Below, piece after piece: positions 11,768-24,736 of a stretch of 64,000 nucleotides of DNA. This DNA comes from Collybia mongolica (Eukaryota > Basidiomycota > Agaricomycetes > Agaricales > Clitocybaceae). Location: NCBI GenBank assembly GCA_013420905.1, contig JAAXNY010000005.1, forward strand, positions 434,001 to 498,000. The letters run 5' to 3'. The notes below the pieces were generated by a model. That model was not told the DNA's origin. It saw nothing but the letters and a program-made list of their open reading frames with translations, and did no database searches. The stretch's first letter is position 1. Every line of letters starts with the position of its first letter. The position numbers and the translations under genes are program-made.

Positions 11768-14700
11768 ATGGTAGTCAAGGGCACCCAGAATGTGACGGAA
11801 CCCCCAAGAAAGCGTCTCAAATTAGACCCCAAAAAACCATCGCGGAAATTCACTTCTGTCGAAGAGATTCGTGCTGGACTACGGATACAGAGCCCTGAGG
11901 GCCTCACAGAAAGTGAGTACTCGCAACGAATTAGCCTGTCTTTTCTCATCATATGATACAGCTTTGACGGCTTTGCGAAACCAGTTATCGATTAAGCCAG
12001 GTGAAGATTCGATTTCACCACAAGATGCACGACTTTTGCTGGCCCAGCACTGGATGGAGAGTGTTCCTGGGGCTCATGATATATTCGAAATTTGGGACAA
12101 CACGACACAGGTGCGTACTGCGATCCTTTAATCATTCTCTTCTCTAAATACTATCGTAAAGCGGCAAACGTCTGCTCTTGCACTGATAGTCTCCGTCCTC
12201 TCGTCCGTGTTATCGCTACTATCCTCTCACTATACGTTCCACACTCTCGGCCAACCCATCCTCAAGACCCTTCTGACACCCCCATACACGCGGCGATTGA
12301 ACTCTTATATCGGCGGTTCACATTCGGAATTGATCCTGACGACAATAAAGCTATACAATGGGATGTCCACATTTGCCGGGGGACGAGAGAGGAATGCTGT
12401 TTTGGATGCGTTCGGATGGGAAATAAAGGTTCATTTACTCTTCGTTTCAACCGTTTGCCTAACTTACGTGGATTTAGTCTCTTCCCAAAATTCTTAACAT
12501 GCGCCGGAAAACGAAGGGCGAAACAGTCATCGATCCTTTAATAAAACCAGGTAAACCAGGTCAATCAAACGGCCCACTCATCCTTACTTCTTCTCAGATA
12601 TCAGGACACTTTATATACTTTTCCTTCTCTCATTCGTCGACGTGGGCAGCTCCACCCAAACCAAAACAACGTTCCTTGAGCAGCACCGGGATGCATTCCT
12701 GTCTATGTTCAAGGGCCTTGTACAAGACTCTTATCCTGTTGCGCGCAAAATCCTCGAGGTGTGCTGGAGCGGTGTTTGGTCAGACCCGAAGATAAAGAGG
12801 ACAGTGAAGATAGGGTTGTTCAATGAGACAACGATATCCCATGTTAGTCGACATCTTGACTACCATATTGATTTCTCACTTTGGGTGTAGCTTGCGAAAC
12901 TCTATGAACGCACAGTTTCTGAGGACGACGAAGCGGAACAGGTCCCCGCTGATCTAGTTCATCATTTCTTGCTCGCCATCTGCACCCGGCCGGGTGTTGG
13001 CATCTGTTTCAGGGATCGTGGATGGTATCCCCGTGAAACCGACGGCGACGAACGCACTGGAAAAGAAGACGACGACTACGAACCTACGAAGAGGGGTGGA
13101 AAGATATACAATAAAATATTATCCAATGTTCTGAAAACCCTCAAGGTCAACGAAGATGTGCGACAGCAAGAACTAGCAATGAAAATTCTCGCTGCATGTC
13201 CAGAGCTCGTAGCAGGGTAAGTCTTTACATCTTCTGCAATATCTCATTCTCATCATGTTCAGATATTGGAGTGGAGCGGCGTTGACACTGGAACCGCGGC
13301 TCTCGTCAAAATGGATCGCAAATATATCTTTATTCGGATCTATCATCTCCCTCCCAATACCATCCGAGACCTTCCGTCTCCCAGGTGGCACGCTTTACCA
13401 ACCTACACCTCCACCCCTGAACAGCATCATGGAAAACATCTTGCCCTCCGTAAACACCAAGGCTCACTTTTCCAAGGGACTCTTGTCATCATCTGGTCTC
13501 GTCCAGCATTGTACAGCGCTAGCTCTAGCGAAGTGCTTGGACAAGTACCAGCAGGTTCTCGCCTTGTTTAGCCAGATTGAGACCATACTAGAAGAGAGCG
13601 AGGCTGATGGGCAATGGTGCAAACGGAGGAGGGACATCGAAAGAGAAGCCCGGCGACGTGTACCAGAATTCCAGGTCATAGTCGCGTTCTCGCAGCAGAA
13701 GTTGGGTGAAGGTGCATCAGCAGGTGGTGCCACGTCCGTCCCTCCGAACCCCACAAAGGTCGCCCTATTGTCGGAAAGCGCACAACGGTTATTGTGGATG
13801 TATCATCGTTGCCTGCCGTTAATGGTCGCAGAAGCACGATTCGACGTCGGGAAGCTTTTGCAGAACTTTTCAACAGATGTGCGGACATCCAAGGTGAACC
13901 CGGAGAGTGATGACCAAGACGAGCCCCCTGATGCCGCTGCTAGACTCCACATGGTGCGGCAGTTGCATGTCTTGAGGTTGTTGAAGGACAGCGACCAGTT
14001 CGTCTGGTCTGGAAAGATGGGTGAGTACGGTATTTTGCTGGGTATAATTGTTTAACTCATCGATGCGTGCTTCATAGGCTCGTCCCCACAAAGCTATCTT
14101 GCTACACTTCTCAAGGCCTATACAGTTTCTGATCACCCAGCTACTCGGAGCGCCTTGGCGGGCTTGCTTAACCACGTCTTAGCGGAGAGTATCATGTTCC
14201 AAGAAGACCCAGACGGGCCGCACCCCTGGCTCGATTCTCTTCCGACTAGCCGCCGGGCTCCAGGCTCAGAATCTCCAGATGGTGCGTCGCTGACCGACGA
14301 GGCAGATGGCGTCATCTCTTTCCTGGACGACTGCGTTCAGCGGTGCATGAAGACCCCGTACCGTTATATGGAGGAGTTGTATTCGTTCGGAAACCCAGAC
14401 AACACGGATCCGAACGAGGGCTTCTCAGAGCATCATGACGTATATCCTAGTCCATTGCTTATGACAGTGCTTGAGCAGCTCGATATCAAAGTAGGAAAGA
14501 AGATCCTCTCAGCATCGGATGTCTTTGCGTTGGCTAGCTTCCTGCGAAAATTGGTGTATCGCTTGATGGCCAAGCAGCAGAGTCTACAATTTCTGCGATG
14601 CGTGCTGAATAAAGTCGATGGAATCCTGGATTCCAGTCGGCTATTCCCTCAGTATCCTGTTATCACAGGTGCAGTCCGTCGGGAAGTATCCTTACTTCGG

Positions 14701-17700
14701 ACTTGCTTGGAGGGCCCTCAAATTTCATCACCTGAATTTAACGGCCGTAGTCAAGCAACTCAAGATTTCCTGAATCAGGTTGAGAAGTTGCCAATTCGTT
14801 AGTATTCCTATTTCGATAAGGGGAATTTTGTGTAACGTCTATGACTTCACAGCTGCCTCTAAACAGCAGCGCGCCCTAGCTGCGAGTGAGTTCATTGACT
14901 GGGTACGGCTGGTGGATACCACTCTTGGTCAGTCAGAACTCCGCCGAGTGTCGGATATTCTCCTTGCCTTTCATCCACCCGCCATCACGGACCTTGCGGA
15001 ATATACAGTCCCTATGCAGGGATCTCTCTGGTATGGACTAAATATTCATTCGAACTTTAGTCAAGTCCAGAAATAGTATGTATTCCGACGAAGCATCGGG
15101 TCCTATTGCTTACTTTGGATCTCAGCTTGCGATTCCATTCGCTATTCCTTCATTCGAGCGAGGCCGAGACCGAGGACGCGGCCTACCGTAGCATCCTCGT
15201 TGACGTGGCGTTTGGAGGTGTATCGTCATTACTCACCATCAAGAGTGCCGTTTCTCTGATTGTCCACCGTTTAACGATCGCACGCTCGCATGAGACTTTG
15301 ACCAAAGGGCTTTTGTTACTCTTGGCGTCCGTGGTGGAGCGAGCATTAACTCTATTCTCTGCAGAAGACATTGGAGCTTTGAAGGAAACAATCTTCGCCC
15401 AATCAGAAGTGATTACCGTCTACCTCATATCGGAAACCATATCAGAATGTATACGAGAAGGTAATCTCCTTATTTTTCCTACCAAGTTGCTGCGCTGATC
15501 AGCTTGTAGCGCTCCACAATCTTGTGAAAGTTTCTTTCGATTCAACCAGCCAGACTGATCAAATGCTACTCGCGGATACGACTACATACTGGTTGGATGC
15601 GCTCAAGAGAAGCTTAACTGGAGAACCCATAAAGGTAGCTACGAATAGTAGCGTATGCCCATCAACGGCAAGCTTACACGTCATACCAGACTGCGCTCGT
15701 CTTAACCTGGATACCATATTTTCAATCAACGGACCTTCTTGGCATCCTGGATACACTCTCCGAAATCATCTCATCTTCAAGCTCATCCTCGCTCGTGCTC
15801 GAGACTGTGCTGCATTCGTTGCGGTCGTCGACTGGGGCTGAGTCGTCGTCGGAACTTGCCCTTAACCTCAAAACAAGGCTACCTCAACTCCTGTCTCTCC
15901 GAGAGGCGATGCCAGACTTGGCAATACTTGAGGAGATAATTGCAACTGCTGTCGTTACCTCCGTCCCAGCCTATGGTGAGGGAAGTAGGCTTGTGGGAGA
16001 GCTCTTTGAAGAGATTACCCTGAGCTCCATCATGGCACGTTCCAAGATGCGCTGGTCCCAACATTTGGATCGCCTACCAGATGAACTTCCACTTCAATCC
16101 TTCTTGGATCAAACTACCTGGACTGCGTCAACGATCGAAATTCTGACCAGTTTACTCTACCGGCGATCGATACCAAAGGATAGGTTTATATCCTGGCTTG
16201 AAACGGACGGTCCTACACGTCATTCCACCGAACAACTTATACCTGTCCTGCACGCCTTCCTTGACGCATCATCCTGTGACGGGTACAAGATCGAGAAGCC
16301 CAATGTCGATACCTGGATAAGCCTAGTAGCAAAGCTTTTGGAGGCTATCACTGCCGACCACCTCTCTCCAGGGTTGGAGTCGATGAGTAGCTCCTGCATA
16401 ACACTCATTGCTTCTTTAACCCCTTCTTGTCTACCCCGAACCCTCGCAAGTATCGTTAACACAATCGACGCCTTGCCGGTGACATTTTTAACTACGAGCC
16501 TCTTGAATCTTGGGCACCAACTATATTCGGTATTCCCCGCCGACGCTGCCCCCGTTCTCACAGCACTGGTAAACCAGGGAATGCAATGGGCGGTACGACG
16601 AATTGCGGAGGAAGGCAAATCCTTCGAAGCGATTGTCGAGGAATTAGGTAAGCCTAATTTACGTAAACCCTACGGTTTACTGAGTATTGTTCCAGCACAT
16701 CTCGTACAAGTTTCCTCTGATATCAAGCCGCATCTCGCTGAGACAGTCATTGGGGTCGTCATTCATCACCATTTAGCGAACATCTCGGCCCTTAAATTAA
16801 TAACTTCGTTGTTATCTAGGGTTCAGTTCAAGGTCTGCTATTACTTCCTCACACAATTAATCAAACGCTTATCTTTTGAGCTTAGCCCGTGGTAATTAAC
16901 CGCTTCTTGCAGAGTATCATACAACATCCGCAGATCTTCAAACTATGTGGCAGCACGGCATCGAGTGTACACGTATCTCGAGATGCCATCGTCAACACAT
17001 TATATGTGTTATTCAACCTTCATCCCAACAATACATGCCAGATCACTCATGTCGAGCCCTTGGTCAGGCTTTATAGAGGAACGTTGTCGGTATCGGACGG
17101 CCAGATCCTGACGATTTTCCGATTATTTGAAACTCAGCGGAAGATGTCCATAGCACCGTTGCTCAATCGTTGGTCATCCTCGCCCGATCTCCCATCCGTC
17201 ACTTCTCTCGATGCAATCCATAGTCTTGATGCGATCGTGGTACTCCGCACTTGCCTCAGTTTTCCTTCATGGAGGCGGCTCGATGATTCGTCAACAGCAC
17301 AGGCAACCGCCCATGACGCCCAATTATACGACCCCATCTTCTTAATCCTGCTGTTCTCCCAGACACTCACAGAAAACCCTCCTAGTTCTGCCTTCGCGTG
17401 GGTTGAACTATTCAGAACGAACATTGTTAGTCTGCTTATTAGAGCGATGTCTTCAAAAGATGATGGAATCCGTGATGCAGCCTTGTGTCAACTCGCTGGG
17501 CTCTGGGAGTGCCTTGTGGTAGATCTCCCCCTTTGTTCCTTCATATGGTCAGCTGAGCTTCTCTTTCATAGGATGCGGACTTGCAAGAAAAATCGCATGT
17601 TGTGTACATCTTGACCCTCTTGAAAAATCTTCTTCCGATACCTTCAGACGAGCCTTCAAAACGCTTTCCATCATACACGACATTGATCCTCCTCCACGCA

Positions 17701-18752
17701 TTGCGGGGCATCTTCTACCCATCGAACTTTATCTATCCCATCACCGCCCGGTTCCTTTTGCAGCGCCCAGAACTCGATATTACTGATGTTCCCATGCTGT
17801 ACAATATGCTGTACAGCAGTACGGACGATTGGAAGAAGGAGCGTGGGTGGATGATACGTTTCCTATCAGATGGCATGATGAGCACTGAAGATTGGAGGGT
17901 GCTGAAACGCCGACACACCTGGGACTTGCTAGCTAGTCTGTTCCAGAGCTCTGAAGGCGACCATGCATTGCGCCGTGGCATTTTCGAGGTACGTCCAACG
18001 TATGTATTCATTACATTGCACTAACGTCTAATTTAGATTCTCGCTAATCTCACTTGCAACGCGCAAGCTACAACGTCGTTATGCCTCAAATCTGGCCTAC
18101 TTGCCTGGATAGAGATACAGCTTATTACCTCGAAAGACACCGAGACTGTTGAGTGGATCAAAATCCTCGACAACATTATGACAATCGGGAATGTTGATAA
18201 GTTCGAATCGTCAACCAATGGTGAATGGCGCAATGTGATAGGCCGATGTTTTGTTATATTGTTGCATCCGGATAGGGCCTGTGAGTCCATCCTTTTTCAT
18301 GGTTAGCACGATCTGATGCCCGTGTAGCAAATACTCCTGGCATCTTTCCCTTTGCCGTGTCAGCGCTGTTAAGACTTACTCTGTTGCAGGGTCCTCGTAT
18401 TATTGACCTTCCCTGTTTGTTGGATCACGGATTAAGCTACTTGAAACAAACGGAGCTCACACTTGTCATCCCACCTGCGGGTACTCGAGTTCACACCTTG
18501 AAAAAGGCCATCCAGACCGCTCCATTCAGAGCACACGACATACACGAACTGTTTTCAGGCGAAGATGGGTTGCAAACGTGGGGGACTGCGGTCGAGGCCC
18601 TCTGGCGTATCACAATGACCTTCGACAACAAACCCCCTGTCTGGGATGCACTAACCGCCCGGCTGCTAGTTTGGAGGGCTGTCGTTGGCGCTGAAGACAG
18701 CAGTCTAGGAGAGTGGGCACGAAAGCAGGTGGTGCACAATATGGGCACATGA
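11768..18752 (+). CDS. URB1: Nucleolar pre-ribosomal-associated protein Urb1/Npa1
   Basis: This is a scaffold of the Npa1 complex, which binds early pre-60S particles in the nucleolus. Seventeen exons join in frame to ~2050 aa: 11768-11912, 11962-12110, 12162-12428, 12478-12550, 12598-12842, 12891-13216, 13263-14020, 14078-14797, 14853-15075, 15126-15460, 15510-15634, 15690-16647, 16696-16832, 16913-17518, 17572-17988, 18037-18280, 18328-18752. The N-terminus has a basic PPRKRLKL stretch (probable nuclear signal). It is followed by the Npa1-type helical domain (LTALRNQLSIKPG..., ARLLLAQHW) and long alpha-solenoid repeats. The C-terminal conserved block starts near SALLRLTLLQGPRIIDLP and ends LGEWARKQVVHNMGT. 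It is a little longer than yeast Urb1. Two donors are atypical (gtctgc at 16833, gtagct at 15635) but the phases close. It is convergent with the hydrolase gene. Confidence 0.93.
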
Positions 18753-19191
18753 AATCAGGTTGATACAGTGCGCTCTGACTCCATACGATGGTGCTGACTG
18801 TTGGCAAACGCGAAACAGAGGGATACACGCTGGTCTCAAATGGGAATCACTTGCAAGTAGTCCTTCGTGGCAGCCCTAAACCCCCCCAAACTCCAAAAGT
18901 TTTTACCCGGTGTAAGCCTGGTGAGGCACACTGTATGTATATTAACGTCGCGTAGGTGGCCCACTTCTAATCGACACTATTTATTATTGTGGCCATGTGG
19001 ATACCACCTCACGAGGACTGCAATTTCCAAATGAATTAAGTGTCCAAATTTTCCATTTATTAGTATCCTGGGTTGATGATCCGCAAAGTGATGAGACTTT
19101 TATACAGTATAAGGAAATATGTGTGCGGTGGCAAAAGGTACCGTTAGAAGCAAGGTGGGCATAGTGATGAGGGTGATTAGAGTGTGTATGG
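18753..19191. other. Convergent 3' regions of URB1 and the hydrolase gene
   Basis: This is a 439-bp tail-to-tail spacer with no reading frame of interest. It presumably carries both 3' untranslated regions and polyadenylation sites, but no clear signal can be named. Confidence 0.5.
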
Positions 19192-20551
19192 TCATAATTT
19201 AGATCTGGACATCCGTGCTGCGTCGTTAGTCAATGCTTCGTAAACAGCAATTCCGAGCCGATCTGGAGCCTCTTGTGGTATCTGCGAGCAACCATATGGA
19301 GAAGTCAGTCATATATGACAAAGCCTGTTCCTTCGCCTTACCAAGTGGCCAACGTCTGCGAGTTTCGTAACCGAAACAAACTTGCGCCCAGAATTAGGAT
19401 CAAGTATCGCGGCATGTACTCTTGCTGGTCTAAGGGACCATGAAGCGCCACTCAACCAAAATCAACTAAGGACCCACATGAAATCATTGATAGCTCCAAT
19501 GATGAGGTGTACATAACCTGCAGCACATGCCTCGTTCAAGTCTGCCACAGGCTTTGTCGGCCCATCTGCGTCACGGTACATGGCCTGATCACAACTTAGC
19601 TTTGTGTACTGTATATAGAGGGAGACCAGATTGACATACAGCCTCCTGATCACGACTACAGGCCAGAGTCACCCCATGATATGGCGTTTCCTCACAGTAA
19701 GAGCCTGGATGGGGTTTTACGGCATGTTTCTATCGTACATGAGGTAGAAACCAGGCCTGACAAGAAAAGACATACCACAAAAAGATCCGTAATCCGAGGA
19801 TCCCACTTTCTCGTTCTCTCCCTAGTCTTTATCGCCCTCATGGCCATATCACGATCAGACCAGACGTCGCGCCGCTCGTATGCCCCCTTCACAAGAATTG
19901 ATCGTAGTTTGTCCAGATGGTGAGACCCCGCTGGACTAAGTAATGGTTCGACGATGATAATGGACGAGAAGGCGACAATTGGCTCGAGATGTTGCAGAAT
20001 GAGCCTAAAAGAAACCATGAAATTAGTGTCTCAAAGATTGGTGCGGTACACACATTGCGTTTCCTCCAAGTGAATGCCCAATTCCAACAAGCCTTCTACT
20101 CCTGAAATCGACTCGTGCCCCATTGTTAGGTCCAGCAGAGAGGAAGTGATGTACAGCTTGAGAATATTTCTCGCATGTAACTGTTTGAGAAGCATAGGCG
20201 CCGTTAGCGCACAATTCGGGCAACAGCGAGGTCCACCATACAATTATTCTGAAATTGAGGTAGCATCAACTCTTTCTCATTCAGTCGACCTGATTCGCCA
20301 TGGTTCGGACAATCCAGTGACCACGCCTCCCGTATCTTGACAGTGCTCCTCGGTTGTGCTGAAAGTGTGAAGATGCGTTCAATCGTTGGCTCCCATGTTT
20401 CTTTGTGAAAACTTGTGGAATGCAGTAAAATCAAGGTTAAGGCGTTGGGATCCGATGCATTTGCCTCGAATTCAGGTATCCAATAACGTTTCGCTGATAC
20501 ATGGAGGGGATAGCCACCTCGAGGAAAATCGGTTATAGATTGAATAAGCAT
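19192..20551 (-). CDS. Alpha/beta-hydrolase fold protein
   Basis: Seven exons join in frame: 20551-20242, 20180-20054, 20004-19776, 19729-19640, 19584-19478, 19429-19342 and 19281-19192, giving ~346 aa. The nucleophile elbow GIGHSLGGNAM places the catalytic Ser at about residue 140. The early LILLHSTSFHKETW segment is the oxyanion-side strand and loop. The late 'LADVGHLIPQEAPD' gives the catalytic His at about residue 316. The acid is likely in the 'YVHLIIGAINDF' strand region. Length and motifs fit a soluble AB-hydrolase_1 enzyme (esterase, epoxide hydrolase-like or C-C hydrolase). The substrate cannot be told from sequence. No signal peptide is visible, so it is probably intracellular. It is the last gene before the pectate lyase pair and transcribed in the same direction. 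Confidence 0.9.
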
Positions 20552-20783
20552 GATTTTTGGAAAACAAACTTTTCACACAACCACATTTTACTTTCCGGCA
20601 TTTGGTGCTCCAAAAAAAACACATGGACCGCTTATCATGATCCTGCCCGTTCTCAGGAAAAGCAATGAGGGAAGAATTTGTGTTGTCATTTTTACTATGC
20701 TCTACAACGATAATATTGCTAATTGCTATAGGCGCCCCCGCATAACTCTCAGCTATGGTATTACAACTTTCAAGTAGGGTCCC

Positions 20784-22155
20784 TTAGAAGGTCAAAGTCT
20801 GGCCAGCGTTGGCGACGACTGAGGACCTCACACTTGAAACAGAGAGAAGATTGTAGGAGTATGGGGCCTGGGTGAATGTACCGGTGGGTGCAGTGTTGGA
20901 GGCACCACCGAAATCGTTTCCGCGGGCAACAGCGAATCCACCGTCAGTGGAGTAGAGGGGCTTGTCAGTGCCTGTGTGTAACAATGAGAACTCGTCTACC
21001 TTAAATGGCGGAGGTTGTGCTTACCGGTCCAAACGTTGTTCTCAACAAGGAGCTGAGCGCCTTTTGGAATATTCACATGTCAGTGGCAAGTCATCGAATC
21101 TATGGGTGCAACAAACCATCACGGGTGTTGATGCCGTCGTTGTTGTTGTCGAAGACGTTGTTGAAGATGTGGCCGTGGCCGAATCGGAAGGAGGGGGTAC
21201 GAGAGTTGAGGTTGTTCCAGTTGTTGTTGGCGTATGTCACGGTGATCGGGGTGTCTTCAGAACCATTGCTGTCGGAGTGGCCCACAAGCGAAGCTTTCCA
21301 GTGGGTGTAGAGTTTGCTGTTCGAGACAGTCACTCCCGTGCAGCCGTGGGTGATGTCGAGGAGGCCATCGTAGCTAAGAGGGAAGTGTTAGTCAACGCCT
21401 GGTGGGCAGAGAACTGAACTAACAAGTCCTGAAATTTTTGATGAGTTCCTTTTTATAGATTTTTTGAAAACGAGTGATGCTTACTTTGTCGTGGTCCCTG
21501 TCACTGGTGAGATCGAGGTGGTCAAGCCAGACCTGGGACGAGGCTTGGATTCCGATGGCATCACCAGCCTCGGCCAAGACCTTGGAGACCTTGACGTTAC
21601 GGATGATAACGTTCTTCTCGTCTAGGACACGGAGCCCAACACCGACCAAGGCTTACGGTACGTGTTAGCATAGTGTAGACAAGACTGCTGATAGTTCTTA
21701 CAGGAGCCCCTAGCGCCAATGACGGACGTGTTGGAACCAACTTTTACGACAGTGTTACCTGTGATCGTCCCTGATGTGGTGTAAGTCTTTGGGCTTTCCA
21801 CGAGGGAAGGCTGCCTCACCTGAAATGATGACGATCTTTTTAGCGGTACCGGCCACGGCGGATGTGAGTGCAGAGAGTGTTGTGACAGTGGTAGTAGTTC
21901 CACCAGACCCTCCGGATGTGCTATTTCGAAAACTCGTCAGGAACTTGCCCAAGGGCAATAACAACCCTGCGCTTACCCTCCATTGAGAGTGGCGTATCCG
22001 ACGTTGGCGACATCACCAGTAGAAGCGCGCTTCTCGATGATAGTAGACTGGTTGGGAATCATAAAGGATCAGAACGCGTCCAGGCAAACTTTGTAAGTGC
22101 TCACATATGAAACCTTGGCGGCGGAGAGGGCGAGGAGAGAGGCGAGCCACTTCAT
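20784..22155 (-). CDS. Secreted pectate lyase, polysaccharide lyase family 1 (copy A)
   Basis: It cleaves polygalacturonate by Ca-dependent beta-elimination outside the cell. Nine exons: 22155-22105, 22047-21977, 21920-21820, 21770-21702, 21651-21485, the 5-nt exon 21428-21424, 21373-21123, 21060-21025 and 20971-20784; ~312 aa. The N-terminal signal peptide is MKWLASLLALSAA, with a probable dibasic 'EKR' processing site before the mature enzyme. The Ca-site block WLDHLDLTSDRDHDK is followed by 'DFYDGLLDITHG'. The substrate-binding and catalytic Arg block is NSRTPSFRFGHGH. Exon layout is identical to the downstream paralogue at 23277-24663. Where copy B has NTRVGAQLL this copy has NTRAQLL, through a shorter exon end. 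Confidence 0.93.
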
Positions 22156-22222
22156 GTTGGAGTTGGAAGTCTGAGGAGTAAAATAACTGGTCTTTGGTTT
22201 CTGCTCGCCGTTGCCTTAACGA

Positions 22223-22229
22223 TTTTATA
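22223..22229 (-). promoter_or_regulatory. TATA box of pectate lyase copy A
   Basis: On the minus strand the sequence tataaaa lies about 70 bp upstream of the ATG at 22155. A matching element stands at the same distance from copy B. This spacing suits a strong, inducible fungal promoter. Confidence 0.6.
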
Positions 22230-23276
22230 GGAAAAGCGACATCCCATCGGAGAAACCCTTGGGTTCGACAAACATAGCCTGTCAACAGAGAAGTAGAGTC
22301 GCTTTGTTGGTCTTGGCGGTCCGCCGGATCCGTACGGCCCATTAGTTTGAGGGGAAGAGAACTAATGACAGGTAATTGTATGAAGTATGAGATGTAGACG
22401 AACTTCATAAGAAGATGTGTAAACTCTGCCGTTGCTCAAAAAGTTCCGCATATCGGCACCCCGGATTCGCGGCGACCCGCTTGCTTGGTTCATAGACGGA
22501 AAAATATGCAAGTGACGCGACGTTACAGCGCTTATGAGGTTGTGAGTTCTCCACGTCCCAGTGATTGCGGGGAAATGCTCGGCTAGCAGGTATTGTTATT
22601 TATAGGTTTGAGAGGCATGCGGTACTCTTGACGAGGTGTAGAACGGTCCGCCGGGGTACCGGAGTGTTCATGTATTTTGCTTCTCGTCATGGGGTGGAAC
22701 GTGATTTCGCAGCCATGATTTCGAAAACGCGTGGATGCGATGCTGTTCTTCAAGGACCAAAATATACGTGAACCCTGAATTTTTTACGTTAAGTATAAAT
22801 ATATTTTTGGAACACTCGTCATGTTTACTTGTGATCTATCAAGGGTAACGACATGTAGAGCTCGAGCCATATGGTCGAGTCCAAGTTATGGGAGTCATGG
22901 GAAATAACTAAACGTTTTAGCTATTTGTTCCAGCCTGCCATTGACCCCTCTGTCAACCTTGGCAGGCACCAGCGATCCTGCTTGTGATCGGTGCTTATTT
23001 CCGTTGGTATGTCTTTACGTGCAGTAGGGGGTAAAGAGGACATGGGGCCGACAGCCATAAGGATACGTGAGACTTTTCCTTACAGATTCTTCTGGTCTTT
23101 TCTCGATCGGAACTTTTCAGGACATATTTCCTAAGTAAAGCAATTGTTTCCTCATCTTCAAGAAGAGTCCTCAGCCAGTGCAATGGATCAATACGTGGAG
23201 CTCGTTCAGAGTCGGAGAAAAGCATGTCATTTGGGAAAGTGTACAGTCTATATTACACGCCATGATGTACTACCCC
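22230..23276. promoter_or_regulatory. Spacer between the two pectate lyase genes
   Basis: About 1.05 kb with no recognised gene. It should hold the upstream control region of copy A and the 3' end of copy B. GC-rich blocks occur but no named operator could be supported. Confidence 0.45.
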
Positions 23277-24663
23277 TCAGAAGGACAGGGTCTGGCCTGC
23301 GCTGGAGACAACGGCGGACCTGACGCTGGAGGTGCTGACCATGCTGTAAGAGTAGGGGGCAGAGGTGAATGAGCCGTTGGGTGCAGTGTTAGCTCCTCCG
23401 CCGAAGTCGTTCCCGCGGGCCACAGCAAATCCACCGTCGGTGGAGTAGAGGGGCTTTTTGCAGGCTGTTGGTCCCTCAGAGTTAGTCGAGTAGCATCACT
23501 ACCAGTTATATGACTTACCGCTGAAGACGTTGTTCTCGACGAGGAGTTGAGCACCTGAAGAAAATCGGATGGTCAGATGATGTATATGAGAGCGGTTTGC
23601 GGTTCAGCCACTCACCGACACGGGTGTTAATTCCGTCACCGTTGTTGTCAAAGACGTTGTTGTAGATGTGACCGTGGCCGAATCGGAACGAGGGGGTTCG
23701 GGAGTTGATGCTGCTGAAGTAGTTGTTGGCGTAGGTGACGGTGATCTTGGTGTCCTCAGCGCTGTTGCTGTCGGAGTGTCCGACGAGGGAGCCCTTCCAG
23801 TGGTTGTAGATCTTGCTTCCTGTCACGGTGACTCCGGTGCAGCCGTGGGTAATATCGAGGAGACCATCGTAGCTATGCGAGGGTCAGTCCGCTTGTCAAT
23901 CACGCATGTACTGAAAACTGACTAGTCCTAAAGGAAAAGAAACGTTAGTAATTGTAGGAAAGGTCAGAAAGATTGGTTCTTACTTTGTCGTGATCCAAGT
24001 CGCTGGAAAGGTCAAGGTGGTCAAGCCAGACCTGGGACGAGGCTTGGATTCCGATAGCATCACCAGCCTCGGCCAAGACCTTGGAGACCTTGACGTTACG
24101 AATGATAACGTTCTTCTCGTCCAGGACACGGAGCCCAACACCAACGAGAGCTACCCAGAGAAATGAGCAAACAACGCCACTCGACGGTGGACGAATACTG
24201 ACCGGAGCCCCTTTGCCCAATGACGGAGGTGTTCGATCCGATCTTCACAACGGTGTTACCGGAGATGGTGCCTGTACAAATTAGTCGTGTCGAAACGAGA
24301 TTAGCTATCAGCAGATTTACCAGAAATGATAACAATTTTCTTCGCGGTGCCGGAGACGGCGGAGGTAAGGGCAGCGAGGGTGGTGACCGTGGTGGTCGTT
24401 CCGCCAGATCCGCCAGAGGTTCTGGAAGAAGGAGAATAATAATATTAATTTTGGACGAACAAGCAGATAGACCTTAAAACCTACCCTCCGTTTTGGGTAG
24501 CATATCCAACTGTAGCAACCTCACCGACGGAAGCTCTCTTGGCTAATTCGGGGGCAGCCTAAAGAAGGGGTATTTTTAGAAAGCGTTTCCCATGGACGAC
24601 ATCTCCACGTACCGAGGCCACTTGGACAGCGGTTAAAGCAAGGGCGGAGTATAGCCACTTCAT
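23277..24663 (-). CDS. Secreted pectate lyase, polysaccharide lyase family 1 (copy B)
   Basis: This is the tandem paralogue of the gene at 20784-22155 in the same orientation. Nine exons: 24663-24613, 24558-24485, 24421-24321, 24271-24203, 24150-23984, the 5-nt exon 23927-23923, 23872-23616, 23554-23519 and 23464-23277; ~315 aa. The signal peptide is MKWLYSALALTAVQVAS, followed by 'ELAKR' (possible Kex2-type processing). The Ca-binding block is WLDHLDLSSDLDHDK (~140-154), followed by DYYDGLLDITHG. The conserved Arg block NSRTPSFRFGHGH has Arg at about 214 and 219. All introns sit at the same phases as in copy A, so the pair arose by tandem duplication. Both are probably active; no key residue is missing. 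Confidence 0.94.
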
Positions 24664-24729
24664 ATCTTTTTATGAGGTTATTGAGAAGAAGAGAATTGAT
24701 TCTGGCTTACTTGGGCTCAGCCAAGAGGC

Positions 24730-24736
24730 TTTTATA
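24730..24736 (-). promoter_or_regulatory. TATA box of pectate lyase copy B
   Basis: tataaaa on the minus strand lies about 70 bp before the ATG at 24663, at the same spacing as the TATA box of copy A. Confidence 0.65.
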
